Below, in pieces: positions 50,629 to 61,293 of a stretch of 64,000 nucleotides of DNA. The notes below the pieces were generated by a model. That model was not told where the DNA came from and made no database searches. It saw only the letters and a program-made list of their open reading frames with translations. Every line of letters starts with the position of its first letter. The stretch's first letter is position 1. A program made the position numbers and the translations under genes. The stretch is from Aeromicrobium erythreum (GTDB lineage: Bacteria > Actinomycetota > Actinomycetes > Propionibacteriales > Nocardioidaceae). The stretch lies in NCBI RefSeq assembly GCF_001509405.1, contig NZ_CP011502.1, positions 744,001 through 808,000 on the forward strand, given 5' to 3'.

Positions 50629-51522
50629 ATGTCGATCTTCCTGACCAAGGACTCCAAGGTCATCGTCCAGGGCATCACCGGCGGCGAGGGCTCCAAGCAC
50701 ACCGCCCGCATGCTGGCGGCCGGCACGAACGTCGTGGGCGGTGTCAACGCCCGCAAGGCCGGTACGACCGTCACCCACACCGACGCCTCCGGCGCCGAGG
50801 TGGAGCTGCCCGTCTTCGGCTCGGTCGCCGAGGCCATCGAGAAGACGGGCGCCGACGTCTCCGTCGCGTTCGTCCCGCCGGCGTTCACCAAGGACGCCGT
50901 CATCGAGGCCATCGACGCCGAGATCGGTCTGCTCGTCATCATCACCGAGGGCGTGCCGGTCCAGGACTCCGCCGAGTTCTGGGCCTACGCCCAGGGTAAG
51001 AAGACGCGCATCATCGGCCCGAACTGCCCCGGCATCATCACGCCGGGCGAGGCGCTGGCCGGCATCACGCCCGCCAACATCGCCGGCAAGGGCCCGATCG
51101 GCCTGGTCTCGAAGTCGGGCACGCTGACCTACCAGATGATGTTCGAGCTGCGCGACTTCGGCTTCTCGACCGCCATCGGCATCGGCGGCGACCCGATCAT
51201 CGGCACCACGCACATCGACGCGCTCGAGGCCTTCGAGAACGACCCCGAGACGAAGGCGATCGTCATGATCGGCGAGATCGGTGGCGACGCGGAGGAGAAG
51301 GCGGCCGCCTACATCCAGGCGAACGTCACCAAGCCGGTCGTCGGCTACGTGGCCGGCTTCACCGCGCCGGAGGGCAAGACCATGGGCCACGCCGGCGCCA
51401 TCGTCTCCGACGGTGCGGGCACGGCCCAGGGCAAGAAGGAGGCCCTCGAGGCCGCCGGCGTCAAGGTCGGCAAGACGCCGTCCGAGACCGCCGCCCTGAT
51501 GCGCGAGATCCTCAACGGCTGA
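50629..51522 (+). CDS. sucD: Succinyl-CoA synthetase alpha subunit
   Basis: A 297-residue subunit that binds CoA and carries the phosphohistidine. The CoA site is [20 protein letters not shown] with [13 protein letters not shown]; the active histidine is in [20 protein letters not shown] near residue 250. [15 protein letters not shown] is also diagnostic. It is co-transcribed with sucC and followed by a strong hairpin. Confidence 0.98.
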   Translation: MSIFLTKDSKVIVQGITGGEGSKHTARMLAAGTNVVGGVNARKAGTTVTHTDASGAEVELPVFGSVAEAIEKTGADVSVAFVPPAFTKDAVIEAIDAEIGLLVIITEGVPVQDSAEFWAYAQGKKTRIIGPNCPGIITPGEALAGITPANIAGKGPIGLVSKSGTLTYQMMFELRDFGFSTAIGIGGDPIIGTTHIDALEAFENDPETKAIVMIGEIGGDAEEKAAAYIQANVTKPVVGYVAGFTAPEGKTMGHAGAIVSDGAGTAQGKKEALEAAGVKVGKTPSETAALMREILNG

Positions 51523-51541
51523 CGTCCGCGTCCGCCCCGCC

Positions 51542-51574
51542 CGGGCCCCGACCTCCTCGTGAGGTCGGGGCCCG
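51542..51574 (+). terminator. sucCD terminator
   Basis: A 14-bp perfect stem (CGGGCCCCGACCTC and complement) with the loop CTCGT starts 20 bases after the sucD stop. Confidence 0.85.
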
Positions 51575-51693
51575 TGCACGTTGCGGGGCACCGTCCGGCC
51601 AGAGCTAGAGCCGGAGCCGGAGGCAGAGGCAGACGACGACGCAGCAGGGTCAGATCGCGATCACGAAGCCGCACCTGCGGGGGAGGAGACGGG

Positions 51694-53514
51694 TCAGCGG
51701 TCCTCGGCGTAGGCGAGGCGCTCGCCGGCGCGGCGCACGAGCGATTCCCAAGCCCGCTGGTCGACGTCGTAGTCGCCGACCGGCGTCATCGTCACCTGCG
51801 CGACCGACTTGCCGCGGCGCACGACGCCCGTGCGGATCACCTGGCGCTTGCCGTCGGAGACCTCGACGCTGATCCGCCAGGAGCGGCCCGAGAACCCGTC
51901 GCCCTTGATCGTGCTGCGCTGGCCGACCTTGGCCGAGAGGTTCTCGTCGGGGCAGTCGTCGATGTCCTGCGCGATGTCGTCGGCGAGGCTGCGGGCCTGG
52001 CCGTCCTCGTCGTAGGTGCCGACCGTCTCGGTCACGCCGAACTCGGCAGGGACGCCCACGGCGTCGGGGATGACGAACACGCGCGACGCGGTGCTGTCCA
52101 GCCCCTTGCGCCGGAAGCTGGCGTCGCCGCACTGGGTGGCCGCCGGGTTGTTGCGGGTCTGCAGCGGCTTGGTGCCCGACCAGACCTTGTCGATGTCGGC
52201 GACCGGTGGGAGGTCGACCGTGTCGAGGAACCCGGGCGCGCCCGACGTCTTCGGAGGCAGGGCGTCGACGACCTCGATGTCGTCGCTGCACCGGCCGCCG
52301 CTGTCGCGGCAGACGCGCTGGATCGAGGCGTTGAGGGTCGTCGCGAACGCGTCGATGTCGGGGCCCGCGTCGCCGGTGCGCTCGTGCACGAGCGTGCTCG
52401 TGACGCGGCCGGAGTGCGCGAGCCCGACGGTGAAGACCTTCTGCGGCGACCGGTGCGAGCGCAGCCGCAGGATCTGGAAGTCGCCGAACGGGCGCTTGAC
52501 CACGAACGACCCGACGAGCTGGACACGCGGATGGCTGCAGCCGGCGTACCAGCCGAGCGTCGTCTCGTACGCCCTCGCCGCGGCCGCGTCGTTGCGCGAG
52601 ACCTCGATCGACTCCGCGACGCGGTCGTCGTCGCCACCGCTGGCCGTGAAGGTGCGGACGAAGACGCGCAGCGGGTCGGGGTCGGCGTAGCGCTGCGGCG
52701 GGCAGGTCGCGTAGGGCGTGGTGTTGGTGGGGTCCTCGTCGGTGCCCTCGGAGGCCCAGCGTCGGGTCACGTCGATGCCGGCCACCTGACGGGTCGTCAG
52801 GAGGTTGTCGGCGGTGATCTCCCGGGCCTCGAGGACGAGGTCGGGCCGCTCGGCGCCGAGCTTCTCGCGGTACGGCAGCCGGGCCTGGGTCGCGAGCGCG
52901 TCGCCGTCGGTCGCGACGAGGCCGCCGGCCAGGACGGCGAGGACGGCGGCGGCCACCAGCAGCACCGTGTTGCGCTGACCGCCGCGGCGCGCGGTCGTGC
53001 GCACCTCGTCGGCCGCGGGCATGCTCAGCTGGCCGGTGACCGACCCGAGCGCCTTCAGGCGGGTCTCGAGCTCCTCCAGCGAGAGCCCCAGCCGCCGCTC
53101 GAGGCCGTCGAGAGCGGTCGTGACGACCTCGATGCCCTCCTCGGCGCCGACGCCCACCTCGCGCGAGGCCTGGTCGAGGTCGGTGTCGCCGAGGGTCAGC
53201 AGCACGATCAGCCGGCGGTCGTCGACGGGGAGGTCGTGCAGCGCGTCGAGCAGCGCGGTGTCGGCGTCCTCCTCGTGGCGACGGCGCAGCGGGTGGGTGC
53301 CGCGGCTGACGGCGGTGAGCTTCCACGCCTCCGTCCGCACGTAGGCGAGCGGGTCGCGCTGACGGATCTTCGTCCAGTTCCGCCAGGCCCGTCGGTAGGC
53401 GTCGACCGTGGCCTCCTGGGCCACCTGACGGTCGCCGGACATGGCGTACACGGCACGCAGGCAGGTGGCGGAGGTGGCCTCGTAGAAGCTCGTGAACTCG
53501 TCGGCGCGGGTCAT
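51694..53514 (-). CDS. Sigma-like N-terminus fused to a membrane helix and large extracytoplasmic domain
   Basis: A 606-residue single-pass protein. Residues ~5-65 look like ECF sigma region 2 (FYEATSATCLRAVYAMSGDR, then AWRNWTKIRQRDPLAYVRTE), and ~88-142 like region 4 (LLDALHDLPVDDRRLIVLL, DQASREVGVGAEEG). Residues 182-201 form one helix (NTVLLVAAAVLAVLAGGLVA), and ~400 residues with six cysteines follow outside the cell. No zinc-binding anti-sigma motif is present. A sigma factor held at the membrane by its own sensor domain is an attractive reading, but region 2 is divergent and promoter binding is unproven. GAGGAGG precedes the ATG. It is divergent from perM. Confidence 0.75.
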   Translation of the reverse strand: MTRADEFTSFYEATSATCLRAVYAMSGDRQVAQEATVDAYRRAWRNWTKIRQRDPLAYVRTEAWKLTAVSRGTHPLRRRHEEDADTALLDALHDLPVDDRRLIVLLTLGDTDLDQASREVGVGAEEGIEVVTTALDGLERRLGLSLEELETRLKALGSVTGQLSMPAADEVRTTARRGGQRNTVLLVAAAVLAVLAGGLVATDGDALATQARLPYREKLGAERPDLVLEAREITADNLLTTRQVAGIDVTRRWASEGTDEDPTNTTPYATCPPQRYADPDPLRVFVRTFTASGGDDDRVAESIEVSRNDAAAARAYETTLGWYAGCSHPRVQLVGSFVVKRPFGDFQILRLRSHRSPQKVFTVGLAHSGRVTSTLVHERTGDAGPDIDAFATTLNASIQRVCRDSGGRCSDDIEVVDALPPKTSGAPGFLDTVDLPPVADIDKVWSGTKPLQTRNNPAATQCGDASFRRKGLDSTASRVFVIPDAVGVPAEFGVTETVGTYDEDGQARSLADDIAQDIDDCPDENLSAKVGQRSTIKGDGFSGRSWRISVEVSDGKRQVIRTGVVRRGKSVAQVTMTPVGDYDVDQRAWESLVRRAGERLAYAEDR

Positions 53515-53583
53515 CGAGCTGCCTCCTCGGGGATGTCGGCGTGGCTGGTCGGAACGTCATGACCTTACCGGGAGGATGGTCGG

Positions 53584-54816
53584 GTGAACTCGACCGTCAC
53601 GACCCCACCCCTGCGTCCGGGTGTCCTCACCGCCGGGGTCTCGGCGCTCGTCGCGCTCGTCGTCGGGTCCGGCGTGGCCCTCCTGGCGGGGGTCGGGCTG
53701 GTGTCGGCGCTGCGCACCGGCGCCCGGTCGTGGCTCGTGCTGCAGGGTGCGGGCATCGAGCTGCAGGGCGCGACCCTGGGCCTCGTGCCGCTCGGCGGCG
53801 TGCTGCTCTGCGGTGCTCTCACGGCGCGGGTCGCGCGGGCGATGACCCCGGCACCCGTCGAGTCGCCGGGTGCCTTCGCGGCCACCGTCGCGGGGACGAG
53901 CGGCGTGGTGGCCGCAGTGCTCGCGAGCGTCTCGAGCACGCCGGAGATCGTCGTCAACCCGGCACGCGCCGCGGCCGCGGTCTTCGTCGTGACGGGGGTG
54001 TCGGCGGCGCTGGGCGCGACGATGCACCACGGACGGGCCGGCGACCTCTGGCCCGCGCCCTGGCGACGTCCGGAGGTGCGCGGCGCGGTCTCCGCCGGCG
54101 CGCGCGGCGCGGCCGTGCTGCTCGCCGCGGCGGGCGTCGTCGTGGTGACGCTGCTCGTGCGCCACGTCGAGCGCGCCGGACAGCTGTGGGCCCTGCTCGA
54201 CCCGGGCGCCTCGGGCACCCCCGCCCTGGCCGCGATCTGCCTGCTCGCGGTGCCGACGATGGTCGCCTGGACCGCCTCGGTGCTGCTCGGGCCCGGGTTC
54301 GTGCTGGGGACGCAGACGTCCGTCGACCTCGCGGGTGCCCAGCTCGGCCCCGTCCCGGGGCTGCCGGTCCTGGCCGCGCTGCCGTCTCCCGGCACCTTCG
54401 GCGACTGGGTCGTGGTGCTGGGACTCGTCCCGGTGCTCGCCGGTCTCGTCGCCGGCTGGACCGTGCGCGCCGGTGCCGAGGCGCCGTTCGGACTGTCCGA
54501 CCGGCCGGTGCTGGGCCGCAGCCTGCTCGGTCTCGCCGCAGGTGCGGCGGGTGGCGTCGTGGTCGGCGTGCTGGTCGGCGCGTCCGGCGGTGCCGTCGGT
54601 CCCGGACGACTGGCCGACGCAGGGCCGCCCGCCCTGACACCGCTGCTGGTCGCCGTGCCCGTGATGGCCGTGGGCGGTGCGCTCGGCGCGCTCGCGGCGC
54701 ACTATCGTGACGCCCGTGCCCTCCGCCCCGAGCCCGACGCCGACGCGCGCCCGACTCGTCGTCCTCGTCTCCGGCTCCGGCACCAACCTCCAGGCGCTGA
54801 TCGACGCGACGGCTGA
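53584..54816 (+). CDS. PerM/DUF6350-family membrane protein
   Basis: A 410-residue polytopic membrane protein with about nine helices, rich in Gly/Ala/Val. It occupies the place of mycobacterial PerM (DUF6350, a protein that supports cell division under stress), between sucCD and purN-purH, and its sequence style matches (GGVLLCGALTARVARAM, PTMVAWTASVLLGPGF). The assignment is from position and general similarity. GAGGAT lies 6 bases before GTG 53584. The hydrophilic C-terminal ~33 residues overlap the start of purN by 101 bases in another frame, an unusually long overlap. Confidence 0.8.
   Translation: MNSTVTTPPLRPGVLTAGVSALVALVVGSGVALLAGVGLVSALRTGARSWLVLQGAGIELQGATLGLVPLGGVLLCGALTARVARAMTPAPVESPGAFAATVAGTSGVVAAVLASVSSTPEIVVNPARAAAAVFVVTGVSAALGATMHHGRAGDLWPAPWRRPEVRGAVSAGARGAAVLLAAAGVVVVTLLVRHVERAGQLWALLDPGASGTPALAAICLLAVPTMVAWTASVLLGPGFVLGTQTSVDLAGAQLGPVPGLPVLAALPSPGTFGDWVVVLGLVPVLAGLVAGWTVRAGAEAPFGLSDRPVLGRSLLGLAAGAAGGVVVGVLVGASGGAVGPGRLADAGPPALTPLLVAVPVMAVGGALGALAAHYRDARALRPEPDADARPTRRPRLRLRHQPPGADRRDG
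54703..54708 (+). promoter_or_regulatory. Leaderless -10 box of purN inside perM
   Basis: TATCGT ends 7 bases before GTG 54716 and lies within the perM coding sequence, so purN-purH can be transcribed separately. Confidence 0.6.
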
Positions 54817-55353
54817 CCCGGCCTACGGCGCCGAGGTCGTCGCCGTCGGTGCCGACCGTGACGGCATCGAGGGCCTCGCGCGGGCGGAACGGGCCGCGAT
54901 CCCGACGTTCGTCGAGAAGCTCGCGGACCACCCGGACCGCGAGGCCTGGGACGCCGCCCTGACCGCCCAGGTGGCGGCGCACGAGCCCGACCTGGTCGTC
55001 CTCGCCGGGTTCATGAAGCTGGCCGGTCCGCACTTCCTCGGACGCTTCGGTGGCCGGACGCTGAACACCCACCCCGCGCTGTCGCCGTCGTTCCCCGGCA
55101 TGCACGGCCCGCGCGACGCCCTGGAGTACGGCGTCAAGATCACCGGCGCGACCCTGTTCGTCGTCGACGCGGGTGTCGACACCGGCCCGATCGTCGCGCA
55201 GGTGGCGGTGCAGGTGCTGCCCGACGACGACGTCGCCTCCCTCCACGAACGCATCAAGACCAGCGAGCGCCGCATGCTCGTCGACTCCGTCGGCGAGCTG
55301 GCCCGGCGCGGCTTCACCCTGACCGACCGCACCCTCACGCTCGGAGACCCCGC

Positions 55354-55357
<4 letters not shown>
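54716..55357 (+). CDS. purN: Phosphoribosylglycinamide formyltransferase
   Basis: A 213-residue enzyme adding the formyl group of 10-formyltetrahydrofolate to glycinamide ribonucleotide. The N-terminal phosphate-binding loop is [18 protein letters not shown], the catalytic region [20 protein letters not shown], and [17 protein letters not shown] the conserved C-terminal Asp segment. GTG 54716 is the only start that fits, since no usable start codon lies between it and the phosphate-binding loop. Its stop overlaps the purH start (ATGA). folD, which supplies formyltetrahydrofolate, is 3.6 kb downstream. Confidence 0.96.
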
Positions 55358-56910
<1,553 letters not shown>

Positions 56911-56916
56911 GCCTCT

Positions 56917-56958
56917 GCACGAGGGCCCCGTGACCAGTCGGTCGCGGGGCCCTCGTGC
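56917..56958 (+). terminator. purNH terminator
   Basis: A 14-bp perfect stem (GCACGAGGGCCCCG, 56917-56930, with 56945-56958). Inside the 14-base loop GACC and GGTC can pair as well. Confidence 0.85.
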
Positions 56959-57027
56959 GTCGAGACGCGGGGCGTGGCGTCCGGGCTCGGGCCTGGACGC
57001 TGCGGACGGCTGTGGCAGGGTCGGGCC

Positions 57028-57453
57028 ATGGACGACGTGAGCGTGCGGAACGCCACCGCGGCCGACGTGGACGACCTCCTCGAGCTCTGGTCGCGCGCAG
57101 GTGAGAACGCCTCGCGGCCGGACGACCGCCCCGACCTCGTGCACGCCCTGGTCGAGCACGACCCGGAGGCCGTCCTGCTCGCCGAGCTGGACGGCCGGGT
57201 CGTCGCCACGATCATCGGCGGTTGGGACGGCTGGCGCGCCAACCTCTACCGCCTCGCCGTCGACCCGGCGTGCCGTGGCCAGGGCCTGGGTCGTCGCATG
57301 GTCGAGCTCGCGGAGGAGCGCCTGCGCCGTCTCGGGGCCGAGCGCGTCTGCGCCATGGTCCTCGACGACAACGAGGAGGGCCGTGGCCTGTGGCGCGCGT
57401 GCGGCTACGCACCGCAGGACGACTGGAGCCGGTGGGTCAAGCAGGCGCGCTGA
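57028..57453 (+). CDS. GNAT-family N-acetyltransferase
   Basis: A 141-residue acetyltransferase with the full GNAT fold. The acetyl-CoA loop is LAVDPACRGQGLGRRMVELA and the C-terminal part reads RVCAMVLDDNEEGRGLWRAC. The preceding segment ATIIGGWDGWRANLYRLAV is like YpeA/RimI-related small-molecule acetyltransferases. CAGGGT ends 6 bases before ATG 57028, a weaker leaderless-type box; the in-frame extension upstream is not needed. It stands alone after the purNH terminator. The substrate is unknown. Confidence 0.88.
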   Translation: MDDVSVRNATAADVDDLLELWSRAGENASRPDDRPDLVHALVEHDPEAVLLAELDGRVVATIIGGWDGWRANLYRLAVDPACRGQGLGRRMVELAEERLRRLGAERVCAMVLDDNEEGRGLWRACGYAPQDDWSRWVKQAR

Positions 57454-57535
57454 CGTTTCCGGGCCACGGCGGGGCAGCCCCGCCGTGGCCCGAGACGCCG
57501 TCTCGACACAGCCGCGGGACGACCGGGTGAGCGGC

Positions 57536-58153
57536 TCAGTCCTGCTGCGGCAGCGCGCGTCGCACCAGCTCGACCACGTGGCCGTGCAGGAGCGCGAGGA
57601 CGCCGTCGAGACCGATCTCGCGGTCGGCGGCGGCCACGAGTGCCCCGGAGTAGAGCAGGCTGGCGCCGCGGGTCACCTCGACGGGGTCGGGCGCGCCCGT
57701 GGCGGCGACGATCGCGACCTGGCTGCCGAAGCACGCGTCGCGCATGGCGTGCACCGCCTCCCGCAGATGGGGTCGGGCGAGCGAGGCCAGGTAGACGTTC
57801 AGGTAGTGCGACGGGCGGTCGGGGGACAGCGTGCGCATCGGCGCGGTGAAGCGGTCCGCGGCCTCCTCGGGCGAGAGGCTCGTCCCGGCCTCGGGCACGA
57901 GTGCGGCCCACTCGTCGGTCCAGTGGGTGAGTGCCTCGCCGAACATGACGTCGACCAGCTGGTCGATCGAGGCGAAGTAGTACGACACCGTCGCGAGCGG
58001 CACCTGCGCGGCCTCGCTGACGGAACGGTGGGTGACGGCCTTGGTGCCGCCCTCCTCGAAGAGCTGTGCGGCGGCGGCGACGAGCTGGTCGCGGCGCACT
58101 CGGCTCCGCTCCTGGCTCAGACGTGCGCGGCCTCCGGGTACTGCCTCAGGCAT
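57536..58153 (-). CDS. TetR-family regulator
   Basis: A 205-residue TetR-type regulator. The helix-turn-helix lies at ~residues 14-68 (LSQERSRVRRDQLVAAAAQL, THRSVSEAAQVPLATVSYYF). The C-terminal ligand domain is typical in length, and the end RRALPQQD is unstructured. It lies 52 bases downstream of a second TetR gene on the same strand whose DNA-binding domain is very similar, suggesting duplication. The target and ligand are unknown. The ATG is preceded by an A-rich stretch rather than a clear ribosome site. Confidence 0.9.
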   Translation of the reverse strand: MPEAVPGGRARLSQERSRVRRDQLVAAAAQLFEEGGTKAVTHRSVSEAAQVPLATVSYYFASIDQLVDVMFGEALTHWTDEWAALVPEAGTSLSPEEAADRFTAPMRTLSPDRPSHYLNVYLASLARPHLREAVHAMRDACFGSQVAIVAATGAPDPVEVTRGASLLYSGALVAAADREIGLDGVLALLHGHVVELVRRALPQQD

Positions 58154-58205
58154 GATTCTCTGTCTTTCGCGTGCGGGGTCCCCCTGGTGAACCCGCCCAG
58201 CGTAG

Positions 58206-58850
58206 TCAAGGGTTCAACTTCTCGCTGATGATCTGGGCAACCCCGTCGGGCCCGGCCAGCTCGGCCGCGACGAGACCGCGGATCGCCCAGTCCAGCTGCG
58301 CCGCCTCCTCGGCCTCCGTGTAGAGCCGCGCCTGGCGTCGCATCGCCGTGCCGACGATCAGGGTGAGCACGGTCGGCGCCACCCTCGAGGTGTCGGTGAG
58401 ACCGAGGATCGACAGCCAGAGGGCGATCAGGCCCTCCAGGTCGCTCAGTGCCTCGCCGGCCTCCTCGCGCAGGGCGGGGTCGTGCGTGGAGGCCAGGTAG
58501 ATCGACAGCTCGACCGCGACGGCCTCCGGTCCGCGCGCCGCGAACACGGCCTCGAACGTGGGCGCGACGGAGTCGAGGTCGACGTTCTCGGGCGGCGTCT
58601 CGAGGCCCGCGAGCGCGGCCAGCGTGCTGCGCCAGCGCGCGATGTGCTCGCGGAGGGCGTCGCGCAGGAGCTCCTCGATGGAGGCGAAGTAGTAGGTGGT
58701 CGTGGCCGGCGGCAGCCCCGCCCGACGAGCCACGGCACGGTGCGTCACCGCCCGGGCGCCTCCCTCGGCGAAGAGCGAGATGGCCGCGGTCAGCAGCTCC
58801 TCCCTCCGCAGTCGACTGCGCTCCTGCGTCAGCTGCGCACGCGTCGTCAT
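58206..58850 (-). CDS. TetR-family regulator (paralogue of the downstream gene)
   Basis: A 214-residue TetR-type regulator. The N-terminal [20 protein letters not shown] and [20 protein letters not shown] align closely with the same region of the 57536-58153 protein, while the ligand domains differ. A GAGAGGTGG-like ribosome site precedes ATG 58850. It is divergent from folD with a 147-base gap. Candidate targets are folD-DUF3017 or the TetR pair itself, but I see no clear shared palindrome. Confidence 0.9.
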   Translation of the reverse strand: MTTRAQLTQERSRLRREELLTAAISLFAEGGARAVTHRAVARRAGLPPATTTYYFASIEELLRDALREHIARWRSTLAALAGLETPPENVDLDSVAPTFEAVFAARGPEAVAVELSIYLASTHDPALREEAGEALSDLEGLIALWLSILGLTDTSRVAPTVLTLIVGTAMRRQARLYTEAEEAAQLDWAIRGLVAAELAGPDGVAQIISEKLNP

Positions 58851-58997
58851 GTCCACCTCTCCACGTCGCGTCCCGCGACGCGAGTCCGATCGCCGCGACG
58901 TCGTCCGTCGTCGGGCCTCCCCGTGGCCGAGTGTAGGGGGCCCACGGGCGCCGGGCCTCCTGTCGACGTGGGCCCGCCGCGTGACAGACTCGGCGAC

Positions 58998-59861
58998 GTG
59001 ACGGCGCAGATCCTGGACGGCAAGGCGGTGGCCGCGGCCATCAAGACGGAGCTCACCGGTCGCGTCGCGGCCCTGCGGGAGCGTGGGCTGGTCCCCGGCC
59101 TCGGCACCATCCTCGTCGGCGACGACCCGGGCAGCCGCTGGTACGTCGACGCGAAGCACCGCGACTGCGCGGAGATCGGCATCGAGTCGATCCGGGTCGA
59201 CCTCCCGGCCACGGCCTCGCAGGCCGAGGTCGAGGCGGCCGTCGACCAGCTCAACGCCGACCCGGCCTGCACCCTCTACATCGTCCAGCTCCCGCTGCCC
59301 CGCGGCATCGACGAGAACGCCGTGATCGGACGCATCGACCCCGCGAAGGACGCCGACGGGCTGCACCCGACCAACCTCGGCTGGCTCGTCCTCGGCGAGC
59401 CGGCGCCTCTCCCGTGCACCCCGCGCGGCATCGTCGAGCTGCTGCGCCGCCACGACGTCGAGATCGCGGGCGCGCACGTCGTGGTCGTCGGACGAGGCAT
59501 CACCGTGGGTCGGCCCATGGGGCTGCTGCTCACCCGGCGCAGCGAGAACGCGACGGTCACCCTCTGCCACACCGGCACACGTGACCTCGCGGCCGAGGTT
59601 CGCCGGGCCGACATCGTCATCGCGGCCGCTGGCGTCCCCGGCATCATCACGCCCGACATGGTCAAGCCCGGTGCAGCGCTGCTCGACGTCGGCGTGAGCC
59701 GCGACGATGCCGGCAAGATCGTCGGCGACCTCCACCCCGGCGTCCACGACGTCGCCGGCTGGGTCGCCCCGAACCCCGGCGGGGTCGGTCCGATGACGCG
59801 CGCGATGCTGCTCAGCAACGTGGTCGACGAGGCCGAGAAGCGCGTCGCGGACGTCTCGTGA
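58998..59861 (+). CDS. folD: Bifunctional methylenetetrahydrofolate dehydrogenase/cyclohydrolase
   Basis: A 287-residue enzyme producing 10-formyltetrahydrofolate, the one-carbon donor used by PurN and PurH. The active-site Y49-x3-K53 is in [35 protein letters not shown] and [13 protein letters not shown] are canonical, the NADP loop is [17 protein letters not shown], and the C-terminal [16 protein letters not shown] is complete. GTG 58998 follows CAGACT at 7 bases. The stop overlaps the DUF3017 start (GTGA). Confidence 0.97.
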   Translation: MTAQILDGKAVAAAIKTELTGRVAALRERGLVPGLGTILVGDDPGSRWYVDAKHRDCAEIGIESIRVDLPATASQAEVEAAVDQLNADPACTLYIVQLPLPRGIDENAVIGRIDPAKDADGLHPTNLGWLVLGEPAPLPCTPRGIVELLRRHDVEIAGAHVVVVGRGITVGRPMGLLLTRRSENATVTLCHTGTRDLAAEVRRADIVIAAAGVPGIITPDMVKPGAALLDVGVSRDDAGKIVGDLHPGVHDVAGWVAPNPGGVGPMTRAMLLSNVVDEAEKRVADVS

Positions 59862-60142
59862 GCCCGGTGCTCCCGCGCAGCCGAGGGTCGCAGATCTACC
59901 TCTGCCTGCTCGTCGGGGTCGGGGTGGGGCTCGCGCTCGTGGGTGTCGGGCACTGGCGCGCCGGCCTGCTGGTCGTCGGCGTGACCTTCGGGCTCGGTGG
60001 TCTCGCCCGCGCGGTGGTGCCGCAGGACCACGTCGGCATGCTGCGCGTGCGCGGGCGCACCTTCGACATCGTCTGGCTGACGCTGCTCGGCGTGAGTCTG
60101 GCGGTCCTGGCGCTCGTCGTCCCGCCGGGCCCGCCGGCCTGA
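59858..60142 (+). CDS. DUF3017 family membrane protein
   Basis: A 94-residue protein with three predicted helices ([54 protein letters not shown]) and the segment [12 protein letters not shown] typical of DUF3017. The family commonly sits next to folD in actinobacteria, and here its GTG overlaps the folD stop by 4 bases. The function is unknown. Confidence 0.85.
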   Translation: MSPVLPRSRGSQIYLCLLVGVGVGLALVGVGHWRAGLLVVGVTFGLGGLARAVVPQDHVGMLRVRGRTFDIVWLTLLGVSLAVLALVVPPGPPA

Positions 60143-60200
60143 CCGCTCGGCCACCCCGGCGCGTCTGGTGCGTCGACGCGCGTCTCGGTCCGCGGGGGCC

Positions 60201-60206
60201 TACCGT
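60201..60206 (+). promoter_or_regulatory. Leaderless -10 box of the M14 carboxypeptidase gene
   Basis: TACCGT ends 6 bases before ATG 60213. Confidence 0.65.
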
Positions 60207-60212
60207 GGGGCG

Positions 60213-61196
60213 ATGAAGCACGTCGTCGGGCGCGTCCCGGTCCGGTCCCTGGTCCTCGTGACCGTCCTGTCGCTCGGCGGCACCGCACTCGCGACGTCGG
60301 CCGCGTCGGCCCTCGGGCGCGACGTGCCGGACCCGTCCGAGCCGGCGGTCGAGGCGACGTCGACGACCAGCCCCACACCGACGGTCTCGCCGACGCCGAC
60401 CGCGAGCCCCACCCCCAGCCCGACGGCCTCGCCGACGCCCACCGCGTCGCCCACGCCGAAGCCGACCGCCACGCCCAAGCCGACGCCCAAGCCCAAGCCG
60501 ACCCCGAAGCTCATCACGCGCAGCGCCGTCCTCGGGACGACCGTGCAGGGTCGCAGGATCATGGGGTACTACCGCGGCTGGTCGCACACGACGCAGAAGC
60601 GCACGCTGGTCGTGCTCGGGCAGATGCACGGCGACGAGAAGGCCGGCCTGCAGACCGCCGACTGGGTCCGGCGCAACGTGAAGCCCACCAAGGGCAGCGA
60701 GATCTGGGTCATCCCGACCATGAACCCCGACGGCAACGCCCGCGGCACGCGCACGAACGCTCGCGGCGTCGACCTCAACCGCAACTGGGGCACGAGCGGC
60801 TACCGATCGAGCGGCAAGGGCACGCGCACCTGGGGTGGCCCCCGGGCGGCGAGCGAACGGGAGACGAAGGCCGTCGCGGCGTTCCTGCGTCGTAAGCGAC
60901 CCGACTACATCGCCTCGGTCCACCAGCCGTTCGGCGTCGTCGTGCGCACCGACAAGGACCGCGGGTGGGAGCGACGCCTCGCCGACGCGCTCGGCCTGCC
61001 CATCCGCGAGGTCGGCGTCGGGACGCCGTCCGGCCTGACGAGTCCCACGCTCACGGGTTGGTACAACCGCTACTACGGCCGGCACGGCACGGCGACGACG
61101 CTGGAGTACCGGGCGTCGGTCAGCAGCGCCTACGCCGGACGCCGGGCCGGCCTGGCCATCACCGGTGCCGCGCGGGTGCGAGCCCGCCTGGGCTGA
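60213..61196 (+). CDS. Secreted M14-family zinc carboxypeptidase
   Basis: A 327-residue exported metallopeptidase. The signal peptide covers residues 1-~34 ([20 protein letters not shown]), and a Thr/Pro/Ser/Lys linker of PT-type repeats follows at ~50-99. The M14 domain has zinc ligands H139 and E142 ([10 protein letters not shown]) and H237 (ASVHQPFGV), and the catalytic glutamate E298 (TTLEYRAS). [16 protein letters not shown] is the usual NxxRxxxxNR-like region. It probably trims cell-wall peptides such as murein tripeptides, or external peptides. It is convergent with mdh across a hairpin. Confidence 0.88.
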   Translation: MKHVVGRVPVRSLVLVTVLSLGGTALATSAASALGRDVPDPSEPAVEATSTTSPTPTVSPTPTASPTPSPTASPTPTASPTPKPTATPKPTPKPKPTPKLITRSAVLGTTVQGRRIMGYYRGWSHTTQKRTLVVLGQMHGDEKAGLQTADWVRRNVKPTKGSEIWVIPTMNPDGNARGTRTNARGVDLNRNWGTSGYRSSGKGTRTWGGPRAASERETKAVAAFLRRKRPDYIASVHQPFGVVVRTDKDRGWERRLADALGLPIREVGVGTPSGLTSPTLTGWYNRYYGRHGTATTLEYRASVSSAYAGRRAGLAITGAARVRARLG

Positions 61197-61250
61197 CGGG
61201 TTGGGCTGACGGGCTGGTCTGAGACGGACTGGCCCGAGACGTGCTGGACT

Positions 61251-61291
61251 GAGCCGCGCCCCGCCGCGCGGACGAATGCGCGGTGCGGCTC
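61251..61291. terminator. Bidirectional hairpin between the M14 carboxypeptidase gene and mdh
   Basis: GAGCCGC (61251) pairs with GCGGCTC (61285-61291), and an inner CCGCGC/GCGCGG pair extends it. It lies between two convergent stop codons. Confidence 0.55.
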
Positions 61292-61293
61292 GG

